Positions 24,466 to 32,769 of a stretch of 51,757 nt of DNA are shown piece by piece (the first letter of the stretch is position 1; the number at the start of each line of letters is the position of its first letter). The DNA comes from a virus. The notes beneath the pieces were generated by a model, which was given only the letters and a program-made list of their open reading frames with translations, searched no databases and was not told where the DNA came from. The position numbers and the translations under genes are program-made. The stretch is taken from IMG/VR virus record IMGVR_UViG_3300032117_000040, positions 1-51,757 of that record. One strand, 5' to 3'.

Positions 24466-27400
24466 ATGACCACTTTATTATTTGCAAATCAAGCGCAAAC
24501 TGCTCTTGCTCTTCCGATTGCAAGCACCGACACAACCATCACTGTTGCGGCGGGAACTGGGTCATACTTTCCAGCACCTTCTACAAATCAAGCAATTAAA
24601 TTGACGCTTGTTAGTACGCAAAGTCAACTCATTAATGAAATTGTCCTTTGCACTAACATAGCTGACGACGTATTGACTGTACAGCGAGGACAAGAAGGTA
24701 CAGTTGCTAAAGCTTGGGCTGTTGGCAGTTATGTTATTAACTTGATGACTGCTGGAACTGGTAACGCTTTTGCACAAATATATGGTTTGGAAAATGGTCT
24801 TTATTCAGCATCATTTTCAAACATGCTTACCCAAACAGGGCAGGTAATTTCCGCGCCAACACAAGCCACTGATTTGGTAAACAAGGCTTATGCAGATTCA
24901 ATTTCGCAAGGAACTTCAAAAGGCGAATGTCAATGCGCGACAACTACTGCAATTACTTTGTCAGGATTGCAAGTCATTGACGGATACACCACTTTGGCGG
25001 GCGACAGGGTTCTTGTAAAAAATCAATCAAATCAAGCTGATAACGGTATTTATGTTGCGAGCACTACGGCTTGGGCTAGATCAAACGATATGTCGGCATG
25101 GTCACAAGTACCCGGCGCTTCGACATTTGTTCAAAACGGCACTCTCTATACCAACACTGGCTGGAATGTGATCGCGCCCGAGTCGGGGACAATTGGAGTC
25201 ACTCCTATTGTTTGGACTCAGTTCTCAGGTATGGGCACTTATACCGCTGGTACGGGTTTGACATTAACTGGAACACAGTTCAGCATCACAAATACAGGTG
25301 TGGCCGCTGGTTCTTATGGTGTTGCGGCATCAGTGCCAACACTGGTTTTGAATGCACAAGGTCAAGTAACCAGTGCATCAAATACACCAATCAGCATTGC
25401 TCCAAGTCAAATCAATGCGCCGATTCCAAATTCAAGTTTGCAAAATTCATCAGTGACTATTGGTTCGACCAATTTGGCGCTTGGTGGAACTTTGACGACT
25501 CTTGCAGGCGTCAATATTAGCGGTTCGACGAACACGCTGACAAATATTCCAAACTCTGCGTTGAGTAACAACTCAGTTACTTATAACGGTGTGACTGTTG
25601 CATTAGGTGGAAGCGGGACAATTACTGCCGCTACAGTACATCCTTTGACTTTTGGAACTGGATTAAACAGCGGAAGTTTTGACGGTTCGGCTTCTCAAAC
25701 AGTTTCTATTGCGAACACGGCTGTGACTGCTGGGTCTTATGGCTCGGCTGGCTCGGTTGGCACTTTTACGGTAAATGCCCAAGGCCAACTGACCGCCGCT
25801 TCAACTGTCTCTATCGCAATCAGCAATACCCAAGTCTCAGGCTTGGGAACAATGTCCACCCAAAATGCAAATTCTGTTGCAATTACAGGCGGGACGATTT
25901 CGGGAGTTTCTTTAACTCTTGACAGTTTGGACAATACGCCAATCGGAGCAACAACTCCTAGCACTGGTAAATTCACAACATTGAGCGCCTCGGGTGTGGT
26001 CACTCTTGGAAATTACACAGGTTATGTATATGCCAATGGCGGCAGTCAAATCAGTGTTCAAACCACCATTCCAAATTCAGGATTGACTTATTCGTCAATC
26101 ACAATCAATGGAAATGCGGTTTCTTTGGGCGGCTCAACAACTGTGACCGCTGACACACCCAATGCTTTGACATTCAACAACAGCGGGTCAGGTGCGGCAT
26201 CAGGTTCAACTTTTAATGGCAGTTCACCTGTCACCATTTCCTATAACTCTGTTGGTGCATCGCCCTTGGCTGGTTCTACCAGCTTGGTCACGCTCGGCAC
26301 TGTTACAACAGGAACTTGGAATGCAACAACAATTACACCTTCTAATGGTGGAACAGGTGCAACAACATTAACTGGTTATGTGTACGGCAATGGTACAGGC
26401 ACGATGACAGCATCGACCACCATTCCTACAACAGCCCTTTCAGGAACTATTACAAACGCTCAATTAGCCAACAGCACCATTTCAAGTGTTTCGCTTGGGT
26501 CTAATTTGTACAGCTTGACATTTGGAACTCATTTGACAGGCAGTTCCTACAATGGTTCATCGGCTGTGACAATCGCCACTGATGCAACAAATGCAAACAC
26601 AGCATCAACCATTGTGGCTCGAGATGCTTCAGGCAACTTTAGTGCTGGAACAATCACAGCCAATTTGACAGGAACTGCGACCCAAGTTTCCAATTCCTTG
26701 ACCATTGGAACAGGATTGACAGGAACATCCTACAACGGAGGTTCAGCGGTCACTATTGCACTTGGTAATGTGGGAACAGCGGGTACTTACGGTTCATCGT
26801 ATCAAGTTCCTGTTATCACCACTAATGCACAAGGTCAAATTACTGCGGTAACAAATACAACCATCAATGCGGTCACTTTGACCACTGGTTCTATTTCTTC
26901 AGCCCCTGTAAATACGACCGACATTGCAAACAAGTTGTATGTTGACACAGTAGCTCAAGGTCTTGCTCCTAAATCCCCAGTTTTGGTTGCAACAACTGCA
27001 AACATTACATTGTCAGGCGAACAAACTATTGATGGTGTGACAACATCTTCAAGCCGAGTTTTGGTTAAAAACCAATCGCTGTCTCAAAACAATGGTATTT
27101 ATGTTTCTTCCTCGGGCGCATGGACTCGCTCATCGGATGCAAATACATGGAGTCAGTTGGTTTCTGCGTTTGTGTTTGTGGAAGAAGGTACAACACAAGC
27201 TGACACTGGGTGGACTTGTACAGTTGACCCGGGCGGCACTCTGGGCACTACCCCCGTCACTTGGGTTCAATTTAGTGGCGCTGGCACTTATTTGGCTGGC
27301 ACAGGACTGACGCTGACAGGTAACACATTCAGCATCACCAACACTACTGTGAGTTCTGGTTCTTATGGCTCTGCCACTCAGGTCGGCACTTTCACTGTCA

Positions 27401-29592
27401 ATGCTCAAGGTCAGCTGACAGCGGCTAGTAATACAACAGTGACACCAGCTGTGACTTCAATCACAGGATTGGGAACAGGCGTTGCAACTGCTCTTGCTTT
27501 AAATACTGGCAGTGTTGGCGCTTTTGTGGTCAATGGCGGCGCATTGGGTACACCTTCTTCGGGTACTTTGACCAATGCTACTGGATTGCCTTTGACAACT
27601 GGGGTGACAGGAGTTTTGGCTGTTGCCAATGGTGGAACTGGAGTCACGGCATCCAGCGGTGCAAATTCAGTTGTTTTGCGTGATGCCAATGCAAACATCA
27701 ATGCAAATTGTGTTTTTGAAGGTTTTACTTCACAAGCCGCAAGTGGGACAGCAATTGTTTTGACAGTTGCATCGGTTCAAAATTGGTTGATTACAGGTTC
27801 AGGCGGTCAAACAATTCAATTGCCTGATGCAACAACATTGCCAAATGGTGCATTGTTTACTTTTAACAATAACCAATCGTCAGGCACGATTGTTATTAAA
27901 AACAATTCGGGAACAACAGTTTGCACTACCCAATCGGGCGCATATATTCAAGTTGTTTTGATAAGCAATTCGATTGCGGCTGGCTCTTGGGATTACCATA
28001 ATGTTGCGCCATCAAATGCAAGTTGGTCTACCAATACACTTTCTTGGGCTGGTTCATATACTAATGGCACTTGGAATGGCAATGCGATTGGTGCGGCTTA
28101 TGGTGGAACTGGCGCAACATCATTGACGGGGTATGTGTATGGAAATGGAACAGGTGCAATGACTGCATCGACAACCATACCAACAACAGCATTATCAGGA
28201 ACTATTAGTAATAGTCAATTAGCTAACAGTACCATTTCGGGTGTTTCTCTTGGCTCAAACTTGAATGCCTTGACAATTGGCACTGGCTTGACAGGAACAA
28301 GTTACAACGGTTCTTCGGCTGTCACGATTGCTCTTGGCACTACAGCTGTCACAGCTGGCTCATATACAACAGCAAACATTACTGTTGATGCTTACGGTCG
28401 AATCACAGCCGCATCAAATGGCGCTGGTGGTGTGACTTCTTTCAACACTAGAACAGGCGCTGTAACGCTTACTTCTAGCGATGTCACTACTGCTTTGACT
28501 TATACGCCTGTCCAATCGGTCAGCGGCACGACAGGTCAAATTTCATCTACTGGTGGAACAACTCCAGTATTGGCTTTGTCAACAACGGCTGTGACCGCAG
28601 GTTCTTATACAGCAGCGAACATTACCGTTGATGCTTACGGTCGAATCACAGCCGCATCTAACGGTTCAGGTAGTTCGGGCACTGTGACAAGTGTTTCTGT
28701 TGTTTCCGCAAACGGTTTTGCTGGAACTGTTGCAACCGCAACAACTACACCCGCAATTACTTTAAGCACAAGTATCACTGGCGTTTTATACGGCAATGGA
28801 ACTGCGCTTTCTGCGGCTACTGGCTCTCAAATTGCAACAGCAATTGGAACAACAGCTGTAACAAACTCAACCAATACAACCAATATTTTGGGTGGTGCGG
28901 CTGGCTCTTTGGCATACAACACAGGTTCGGGAGCGACTTCATTCCTTGCTCTTGGCACTTCAGGTTATGTTCTAACAGCTGGCGCAAGCGCGCCTACTTA
29001 TGTTGCGCCAAGTACTTTAACTGTTGGTACAGCAACTAACGCTACCCAGTTGAATGGACAATCCGCAAGCTACTACACCAATGCTTCCAATCTTGCATCA
29101 GGAACTGTGCCAACTGCAAGACTTGGTTCAGGCACTGCTTCCAGTTCTACATATTTGCGTGGCGACCAAACCTATGCAACTCCTGTAACTTCAATTTCTG
29201 CTGGCACTGGCATTTCTGTTAGTGCATCCACTGGTGGTGTGACCATTACAAATAGTTCTCCTATGAGTGGCGGCGTTTGTCAATTGTGGGTTAACTTTAA
29301 TGGAACTATAAGCGGCACAAACTCACCAAGGGCTTCTTTAAATGTAAGTTCAGTTACTTACAATGGAACAGGTGATTACACGGTAAACTTTTCAATAACG
29401 CTTGCTGATACAAACTATGCGTATGTTACGGGCGTGAACAACGGGGTTGACGGTTCTGGCTCGGGATATGCTGGTATTCAAGGAAGCAGAAAAACAGCGC
29501 CAGCAACGACATCTTTGCGTTTGACAGGTTTTGGAACTGATACTGGTTCGGCGCAAAACCAACTCACTGTTAATGTGGCAATTTTTAGATAA
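24466..29592 (+). CDS. Giant tail fibre protein, 1708 aa, repeat-built
   Basis: The longest gene here. Residues 1-100 match the N-terminus of the short fibre at 22728 (docking domain). Residues about 148-278 and 831-962 are two copies of one domain (RVLVKNQS, NGIYV, and the GTGLTLTG that follows). Residues about 628-705 and 1212-1290 are a second duplicated block (YGNGTG, ASTTIPTTALSGTI). Shorter repeats (NITVDAYGRITAASNG) occur near residues 1300 and 1385. The C-terminal about 100 residues (GGVCQLWVNFNGTISGTNSP) form a separate module found at the tip of other fibres and are the likely receptor-binding end. Ser/Thr/Gly/Ala dominate, as in trimeric beta-structured fibres. Confidence 0.85.
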   Translation: MTTLLFANQAQTALALPIASTDTTITVAAGTGSYFPAPSTNQAIKLTLVSTQSQLINEIVLCTNIADDVLTVQRGQEGTVAKAWAVGSYVINLMTAGTGNAFAQIYGLENGLYSASFSNMLTQTGQVISAPTQATDLVNKAYADSISQGTSKGECQCATTTAITLSGLQVIDGYTTLAGDRVLVKNQSNQADNGIYVASTTAWARSNDMSAWSQVPGASTFVQNGTLYTNTGWNVIAPESGTIGVTPIVWTQFSGMGTYTAGTGLTLTGTQFSITNTGVAAGSYGVAASVPTLVLNAQGQVTSASNTPISIAPSQINAPIPNSSLQNSSVTIGSTNLALGGTLTTLAGVNISGSTNTLTNIPNSALSNNSVTYNGVTVALGGSGTITAATVHPLTFGTGLNSGSFDGSASQTVSIANTAVTAGSYGSAGSVGTFTVNAQGQLTAASTVSIAISNTQVSGLGTMSTQNANSVAITGGTISGVSLTLDSLDNTPIGATTPSTGKFTTLSASGVVTLGNYTGYVYANGGSQISVQTTIPNSGLTYSSITINGNAVSLGGSTTVTADTPNALTFNNSGSGAASGSTFNGSSPVTISYNSVGASPLAGSTSLVTLGTVTTGTWNATTITPSNGGTGATTLTGYVYGNGTGTMTASTTIPTTALSGTITNAQLANSTISSVSLGSNLYSLTFGTHLTGSSYNGSSAVTIATDATNANTASTIVARDASGNFSAGTITANLTGTATQVSNSLTIGTGLTGTSYNGGSAVTIALGNVGTAGTYGSSYQVPVITTNAQGQITAVTNTTINAVTLTTGSISSAPVNTTDIANKLYVDTVAQGLAPKSPVLVATTANITLSGEQTIDGVTTSSSRVLVKNQSLSQNNGIYVSSSGAWTRSSDANTWSQLVSAFVFVEEGTTQADTGWTCTVDPGGTLGTTPVTWVQFSGAGTYLAGTGLTLTGNTFSITNTTVSSGSYGSATQVGTFTVNAQGQLTAASNTTVTPAVTSITGLGTGVATALALNTGSVGAFVVNGGALGTPSSGTLTNATGLPLTTGVTGVLAVANGGTGVTASSGANSVVLRDANANINANCVFEGFTSQAASGTAIVLTVASVQNWLITGSGGQTIQLPDATTLPNGALFTFNNNQSSGTIVIKNNSGTTVCTTQSGAYIQVVLISNSIAAGSWDYHNVAPSNASWSTNTLSWAGSYTNGTWNGNAIGAAYGGTGATSLTGYVYGNGTGAMTASTTIPTTALSGTISNSQLANSTISGVSLGSNLNALTIGTGLTGTSYNGSSAVTIALGTTAVTAGSYTTANITVDAYGRITAASNGAGGVTSFNTRTGAVTLTSSDVTTALTYTPVQSVSGTTGQISSTGGTTPVLALSTTAVTAGSYTAANITVDAYGRITAASNGSGSSGTVTSVSVVSANGFAGTVATATTTPAITLSTSITGVLYGNGTALSAATGSQIATAIGTTAVTNSTNTTNILGGAAGSLAYNTGSGATSFLALGTSGYVLTAGASAPTYVAPSTLTVGTATNATQLNGQSASYYTNASNLASGTVPTARLGSGTASSSTYLRGDQTYATPVTSISAGTGISVSASTGGVTITNSSPMSGGVCQLWVNFNGTISGTNSPRASLNVSSVTYNGTGDYTVNFSITLADTNYAYVTGVNNGVDGSGSGYAGIQGSRKTAPATTSLRLTGFGTDTGSAQNQLTVNVAIFR
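26348..26578 (+). repeat. Fibre internal repeat, copy 1
   Basis: A 231-nt block coding GGTGATTLTGYVYGNGTG... is repeated with moderate divergence at 28101-28331. Reading frame and amino acid pattern are conserved while many third positions differ, so the duplication is old and selected at the protein level. Confidence 0.7.
28101..28331 (+). repeat. Fibre internal repeat, copy 2
   Basis: Second copy of the block at 26348-26578, coding GGTGATSLTGYVYGNGTG.... A further, shorter direct repeat of about 80 nt lies just downstream, at about 28342-28422 and 28585-28665, and includes an identical 20-nt core TTGATGCTTACGGTCGAATC. Confidence 0.7.
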
Positions 29593-29601
29593 GGAAAAAT
29601 A

Positions 29602-30027
29602 ATGGCTCAAGTAATTGTTTTCACAAATGAAGATGGCGGTGTTTCTGTTTGTGTCCCTACAGGTGAAATTCATATTGATGATGTAAAAACAAAAGACACT
29701 CCTGACCATTCAATAATTGTTGATGATTCTATTTTGCCTATTTCAGACAATGATTTTTTTAATTCATGGGAATTAAATGGTTCAACAATATCTGTCAATA
29801 TTACAAAAGCTATTGCTCAACAACAATCAAAATTAAATTCTATTGCAAAAATAGAAGTAAATCATAGAGCAACAAATACAGGCGCTGGCATAGAAAATAA
29901 ACTTTCAGACACTGATTGGCTTTCTTTGTTGTCTACTGCAAGAACGACTATTGCTTCATGTACGACAACCCAACAATTGCGGGATGCTATTGCGCCTGTA
30001 GAAAGCGCAATTTCTGATAATGCGTGA
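29602..30027 (+). CDS. Fibre-following protein, possible fibre chaperone
   Basis: The protein has 141 residues, 9 nt after the giant fibre, with the ribosome site AAGGAAAAATA. It starts AQVIVFTNEDGGVSVCVPTG; the FTNEDG.VSVC.PTGE opening is common in small genes directly downstream of fibre genes in environmental phages (recollection). The C-terminal half is helical (TTTQQLRDAIAPVESAISDN). A role in fibre folding is inferred from position. Confidence 0.5.
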   Translation: MAQVIVFTNEDGGVSVCVPTGEIHIDDVKTKDTPDHSIIVDDSILPISDNDFFNSWELNGSTISVNITKAIAQQQSKLNSIAKIEVNHRATNTGAGIENKLSDTDWLSLLSTARTTIASCTTTQQLRDAIAPVESAISDNA

Positions 30028-30078
30028 TACACTTTCAAAGGGAAGCCAACACCCTTTTGTTGGTAAAAATGGAGTTTA

Positions 30079-30330
30079 ATGATGCAACCTCAACAAATTT
30101 TTACTACGCAACCTGTCACTGTGCCTGCTGGCTTGGTCAAGGCAATTTTTGACTACATCGGTAGCCGCCCATCGGTCGAGACAGCGCTGTTGACCATTCA
30201 GTTCCAGCAAGTCGTCGGCGCTCAGATGCAAGCCATTGAAGATGCTGTTAAAGCTGCTGCACCAGCTGAAACACCAGTTGAAACACAAACCGAAGCCGCA
30301 CCATCTTCAAGCGAACCAGCACAGGCTTGA
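30079..30330 (+). CDS. Hypothetical protein, 83 aa, Ala/Pro/Glu-rich tail
   Basis: The first 50 residues look like a small helical domain (LVKAIFDYIGSRPSVETALL) and the last 30 are a low-complexity stretch (APAETPVETQTEAAPSSSEP). Two adjacent ATGs (30079, 30082) follow GGAG. A small hairpin CCAAC/GTTGG lies just upstream, at about 30048-30065. It sits between the fibre block and lysis cassette 1 and may belong to neither. Not recognised. Confidence 0.5.
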   Translation: MMQPQQIFTTQPVTVPAGLVKAIFDYIGSRPSVETALLTIQFQQVVGAQMQAIEDAVKAAAPAETPVETQTEAAPSSSEPAQA

Positions 30331-30333
30331 TAT

Positions 30334-30513
30334 ATGGCGACCATTGACCAAACTGATGCCCGATTAAGTACGCACGAAGAAGTTTGTGCGTTGCGCTATG
30401 AAGTCATCAACGCGCGTCTAAAGCGCATCGAACAAATTATGATCACCTCTGCGGGGCTTATGATTTGTTCGATGGCAGGTATAGTCTTTACATTCTTGTC
30501 GCATGTAAAGTGA
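30334..30513 (+). CDS. Lysis cassette 1: small single-span membrane protein, 59 aa
   Basis: The product begins MATIDQTDARLSTHEEVCAL, continues with a helical polar segment and ends in a hydrophobic helix (SAGLMICSMAGIVFTFLSHV). It is the first gene of lysis cassette 1; the gene in the equivalent place of cassette 2 (48677-48907) likewise has a polar helical N-terminus and one C-terminal membrane helix. It starts 4 nt after the previous gene. A holin-modulating or anchoring function is only a guess. Confidence 0.6.
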   Translation: MATIDQTDARLSTHEEVCALRYEVINARLKRIEQIMITSAGLMICSMAGIVFTFLSHVK

Positions 30514-30514
30514 T

Positions 30515-31093
30515 GTGGATCCGATAACCGCCTTTGCAGCATGTAAGGCCGCGTATTCGGGTATCCAAGGTGCCATCGGCATCTACCAAGATTTAAAGAA
30601 AACAGGCCATGATCTGTCTGGCATCACCCACGAAGTTGGGGGGATGCTTTCTTCGTTTTTCCAAGGCCAACAGCATCTAGAAGACGAGCACGAAAAACAA
30701 AAAGAGCAGGCCAAAAAGGACATGGCCGCTGGCAAACCGCGCAATGTCACGATGGAAGCTATCGATAACGTGATGCGCTTGCGAGAGATACGGCGCTACT
30801 ACGCCGAACTAGAGCACATGGTGCGCTATGAGCTGGGTATGCCAGACCTGTGGCGAGAAATTGTGGATGAGCGTCAACGCCTGATCAACGAGCGTGAGGC
30901 GGCAAAACGAGCCAAAGAACTGGCCGAGCAGCAAGCTGAGGCCAAAAGACAGTACCGTTTGGCACGAATTCGTCAAAATATTTCCTTGGTATTGGCTATC
31001 ATCCTAGGAGTTGTAACCATCGTAGGCACCGTATGCGCGATAGAACTGCTGATTCAGGAAGATATGACGCGACGATACGAAATCTACGGATAA
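30515..31093 (+). CDS. Lysis cassette 1: coiled-coil membrane protein
   Basis: The protein has 192 residues starting at a GTG (30515, coding DPITAFAACKAA...). Residues about 60-155 are highly charged and helical (EDEHEKQKEQAKKDMAAGKP, RLINEREAAKRAKELAEQQA), and a transmembrane helix lies at about 160-182 (ISLVLAIILGVVTIVGTVCA). Its counterpart in cassette 2 (47947-48669) has the same DPIT opening, size, coiled coil and C-terminal membrane span. The 3' end is overlapped out of frame by the next gene, also as in cassette 2. Function unknown; the topology suggests an inner-membrane protein with a large cytoplasmic coiled-coil domain. Confidence 0.65.
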   Translation: MDPITAFAACKAAYSGIQGAIGIYQDLKKTGHDLSGITHEVGGMLSSFFQGQQHLEDEHEKQKEQAKKDMAAGKPRNVTMEAIDNVMRLREIRRYYAELEHMVRYELGMPDLWREIVDERQRLINEREAAKRAKELAEQQAEAKRQYRLARIRQNISLVLAIILGVVTIVGTVCAIELLIQEDMTRRYEIYG

Positions 31094-31236
31094 CGGCTAT
31101 CGCGCTGACGGTCGCGCTTGTGATGCTGATTGCGTCAGGCGCATATTGGTGGACAATGGAAGAACGTAAATTGGGCTTGCGCAAAATCAAAGAATTGAAA
31201 CAGGAGCTGGAAATATGCAAAAAAGCATCGCAATAG
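31033..31236 (+). CDS. Lysis cassette 1: small membrane protein overlapping the previous gene
   Basis: The 67-residue frame starts at 31033 inside the end of the coiled-coil gene (61-nt overlap). After RTADSGRYDATIRNLR comes one hydrophobic span (ITAIALTVALVMLIASGAYW) and a charged helix (ERKLGLRKIKELKQELEICK). The cassette 2 counterpart (47798-48082) has the same order and even an ADDSG just before its span. The exact start is uncertain. Its tail resembles small bitopic spanin-like or holin-accessory proteins. Confidence 0.6.
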   Translation: MRDRTADSGRYDATIRNLRITAIALTVALVMLIASGAYWWTMEERKLGLRKIKELKQELEICKKASQ

Positions 31237-31391
31237 CTTTGCTGATATTGTTATCAGGTTGCGAAGATCATTTTAGGTATCCATGCCAAGACCCAACCAA
31301 CTGGGACAAAAAAGAATGCAAGCCGCCAATCTGTTCAGTCACTGCAACTTGCCCTGAGCAGCTAGTAAAGATTAATAAGGACAAACCATGA
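31215..31391 (+). CDS. Lysis cassette 1: cysteine-rich lipoprotein, 58 aa
   Basis: A signal peptide (QKSIAIALLILL) is followed by the lipobox LSGC (Cys16), then EDHFRYPCQDP, with four further cysteines in a C..PIC...TC pattern ending TCPEQLV. The mature peptide would be an outer- or inner-membrane-anchored disulfide-bonded lipoprotein of about 43 residues. The same motif (GCED..RY.CQDP) occurs in cassette 2 at 47568-47801. It overlaps both neighbours slightly. Similar lipoproteins lie beside spanins in other phages (recollection), but the function is not established. Confidence 0.7.
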   Translation: MQKSIAIALLILLSGCEDHFRYPCQDPTNWDKKECKPPICSVTATCPEQLVKINKDKP

Positions 31392-31663
31392 AAAATTGGA
31401 CGCCTGAACAATGGGGTGATTTCTTTGAATCGCTCTCGCTGATGCTGTTGGAAGCGTCATTGTCTATCGCTTTCGTAGGGGGCATCTTCGCTATACTTTA
31501 TGGGCTGATCCATGTGTCGCAGCCAATGGAAGGCCAAAGTCTGAACGACAAAGCGATGTTTGCCATTCTGACGCCTTTGATGATTTTCTTGCCAACGATT
31601 ATTGACAAGATAATTGCCAAGAAAACAGAATCTCGTGTAAAAGAAAAGGGCGACAATGTTTAA
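31388..31663 (+). CDS. Lysis cassette 1: holin candidate
   Basis: The protein has 91 residues with two hydrophobic spans (LSIAFVGGIFAILYGLIHVS and AMFAILTPLMIFLPTIIDKI) and a charged C-terminus (KKTESRVKEKGD), a typical class II holin layout. The gene precedes the spanin and lysozyme genes and overlaps the lipoprotein stop (ATGA). A holin would open the inner membrane to release the signal-less lysozyme encoded at 32087. No direct family signature was recognised, so the call is by topology and context. The counterpart is at 47174-47626. Confidence 0.62.
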   Translation: MKNWTPEQWGDFFESLSLMLLEASLSIAFVGGIFAILYGLIHVSQPMEGQSLNDKAMFAILTPLMIFLPTIIDKIIAKKTESRVKEKGDNV

Positions 31664-32090
31664 TCCCTATATGATTCTTGGCGCGCTGGCGCTGTGCGTG
31701 GCTGCTTTCTTTGAAGGTATCCACTATCAACGCTTGGAAGACGTGGCGCAGATTGCGCAACTGAATGAGCAAACCCGACAAGTCGAACAACAGCGCGTGC
31801 AAGAGGCCAACGATCACGCAATCAAATTGAGAGATGCAAATGCAAAAGCTGACCAACAAATTATTAAACTTAAGTCTGACGTTGCTTCTGGCGAGTTGCG
31901 CCTCTCGCTCCGTGCCGTACAACCCGCCAGCGATCCCGCCTCTGCCGCCAGAGCTGGGGTCGAAGCAAGATGCGACATTGACCCAACGGCTGCTCAATCT
32001 CTTGTCACCATCGCAGCAGACGGGGACAAAGCGATCCGACAGCTCAACGAATTGATTGATTTTTACAACCAAGTAAGGAGTGCTAAATGA
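31656..32090 (+). CDS. Rz: Lysis cassette 1: inner-membrane spanin subunit (Rz-like)
   Basis: The protein has 144 residues: an N-terminal anchor (MFNPYMILGALALCVAAFFE) followed by a periplasmic coiled coil (EQTRQVEQQRVQEANDHAIK). A different-frame lipoprotein gene (31840-32055) is nested inside, the hallmark of Rz/Rz1 pairs. Together they would bridge inner and outer membranes and fuse them in the last step of lysis. The 3' end overlaps the lysozyme gene by 4 nt. The MFNP(Y/W)(M/V)IL opening is shared with the cassette 2 Rz. Confidence 0.78.
   Translation: MFNPYMILGALALCVAAFFEGIHYQRLEDVAQIAQLNEQTRQVEQQRVQEANDHAIKLRDANAKADQQIIKLKSDVASGELRLSLRAVQPASDPASAARAGVEARCDIDPTAAQSLVTIAADGDKAIRQLNELIDFYNQVRSAK
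31840..32055 (+). CDS. Rz1: Lysis cassette 1: outer-membrane spanin lipoprotein (Rz1-like), nested in Rz
   Basis: The product has 71 residues in the +1 frame relative to Rz. A signal peptide leads to the lipobox LLASC, followed by a proline-rich mature part (YNPPAIPPLPPELGS), the Rz1 hallmark. The ATG at 31840 is chosen over 31834 because GAGAG sits at proper distance. The distal part TLTQRLLNLLSPSQQTGT is mirrored by NLTDRLVKLLSPSQGTET in the cassette 2 Rz1. Confidence 0.75.
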   Translation: MQKLTNKLLNLSLTLLLASCASRSVPYNPPAIPPLPPELGSKQDATLTQRLLNLLSPSQQTGTKRSDSSTN

Positions 32091-32536
32091 ATGAGAATTT
32101 GAATTACGACCAAGCTGGTCTTGACGTTACCGAGGACTCTGAGGGCTGTCGCCTGACGGCCTATCCTGATCCCGGTACAGGCGGCGATCCTTGGACTATC
32201 GGCTATGGACATACAGGTGCGGATGTGCACCCCGGCATGACCATTGATCACGCGCAAGCCGAAGAATTTTTGCGCCATGACGTGCGCAGCGCTGAAGCAG
32301 CTGTCAAACGTCTCGTCAAAGTCGAGCTGACTCAGCACCAATTTGACGCTTTGGTTGACTTTGCATTCAACTGCGGCGCTGGCAATTTGCAACACAGCAC
32401 TTTGTTGAAGCTGGTCAATGAAGGTGACTTTGCCACCGCGTCTACGCACTTTGGCGATTGGGTCAAAGGCGGCGGCCATGTGTTGCCCGGATTGGTGAAA
32501 CGCCGCCACGCCGAAACCGTGCTGTTTAATTCTTGA
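32087..32536 (+). CDS. Endolysin 1: phage lysozyme (GH24 muramidase)
   Basis: The 149-residue protein has the GH24 catalytic layout: Glu in TEDSEGCRLTAYPDPG, Asp a few residues on, and the Thr in DPWTIGYGHTG. The second helical lobe (QHQFDALVDFAFNCGAGNLQ) is typical of T4/P22-type lysozymes. It cleaves the glycosidic bonds of peptidoglycan. There is no signal peptide, so export should depend on the holin at 31388. It closes lysis cassette 1. The family's usual length is 145-165 residues. Confidence 0.9.
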   Translation: MNENLNYDQAGLDVTEDSEGCRLTAYPDPGTGGDPWTIGYGHTGADVHPGMTIDHAQAEEFLRHDVRSAEAAVKRLVKVELTQHQFDALVDFAFNCGAGNLQHSTLLKLVNEGDFATASTHFGDWVKGGGHVLPGLVKRRHAETVLFNS

Positions 32537-32550
32537 TACGTGGTAACGCG

Positions 32551-32769
32551 ATGACTGACATGTTCGACAAAGCTACGGAAACCGAAGAGCAATTTCGCAA
32601 TCAAGCTATAGACAATATCCGTAAGAATGCCGGACAGTCCAGACATTTAGGCCGTTGTCTCTGTTGCAATGCGCAAGTCGAGAACAACGGCCTATTTTGT
32701 AACATCGATTGCCGCGAAGACTATGAGCTAACGCAACGCATTCGACGTATCACTGGGCGCCCTACTTGA
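32551..32769 (+). CDS. Small zinc-finger protein (DksA/TraR-like finger)
   Basis: The 72-residue product carries CLCCNAQ...GLFCNIDC, that is C-x2-C and C-x3-C pairs that could bind one zinc ion, in a short helical protein like the TraR/DksA-type or 'conjugal' phage zinc fingers. I chose the ATG at 32551 (MTDMFDKATETEEQFRNQ), not the upstream TTG inside the lysozyme stop. The ribosome site is weak. It may modulate host RNA polymerase (inference). The 3' end overlaps the convergent gene at 32762 by 8 nt. Confidence 0.6.
   Translation: MTDMFDKATETEEQFRNQAIDNIRKNAGQSRHLGRCLCCNAQVENNGLFCNIDCREDYELTQRIRRITGRPT

Noticed and set aside
31834-31842. ATG at 31834 as start of the nested Rz1
   Set aside because: The Shine-Dalgarno-like GAGAG is too close; the ATG at 31840 gives proper spacing and a normal signal peptide.
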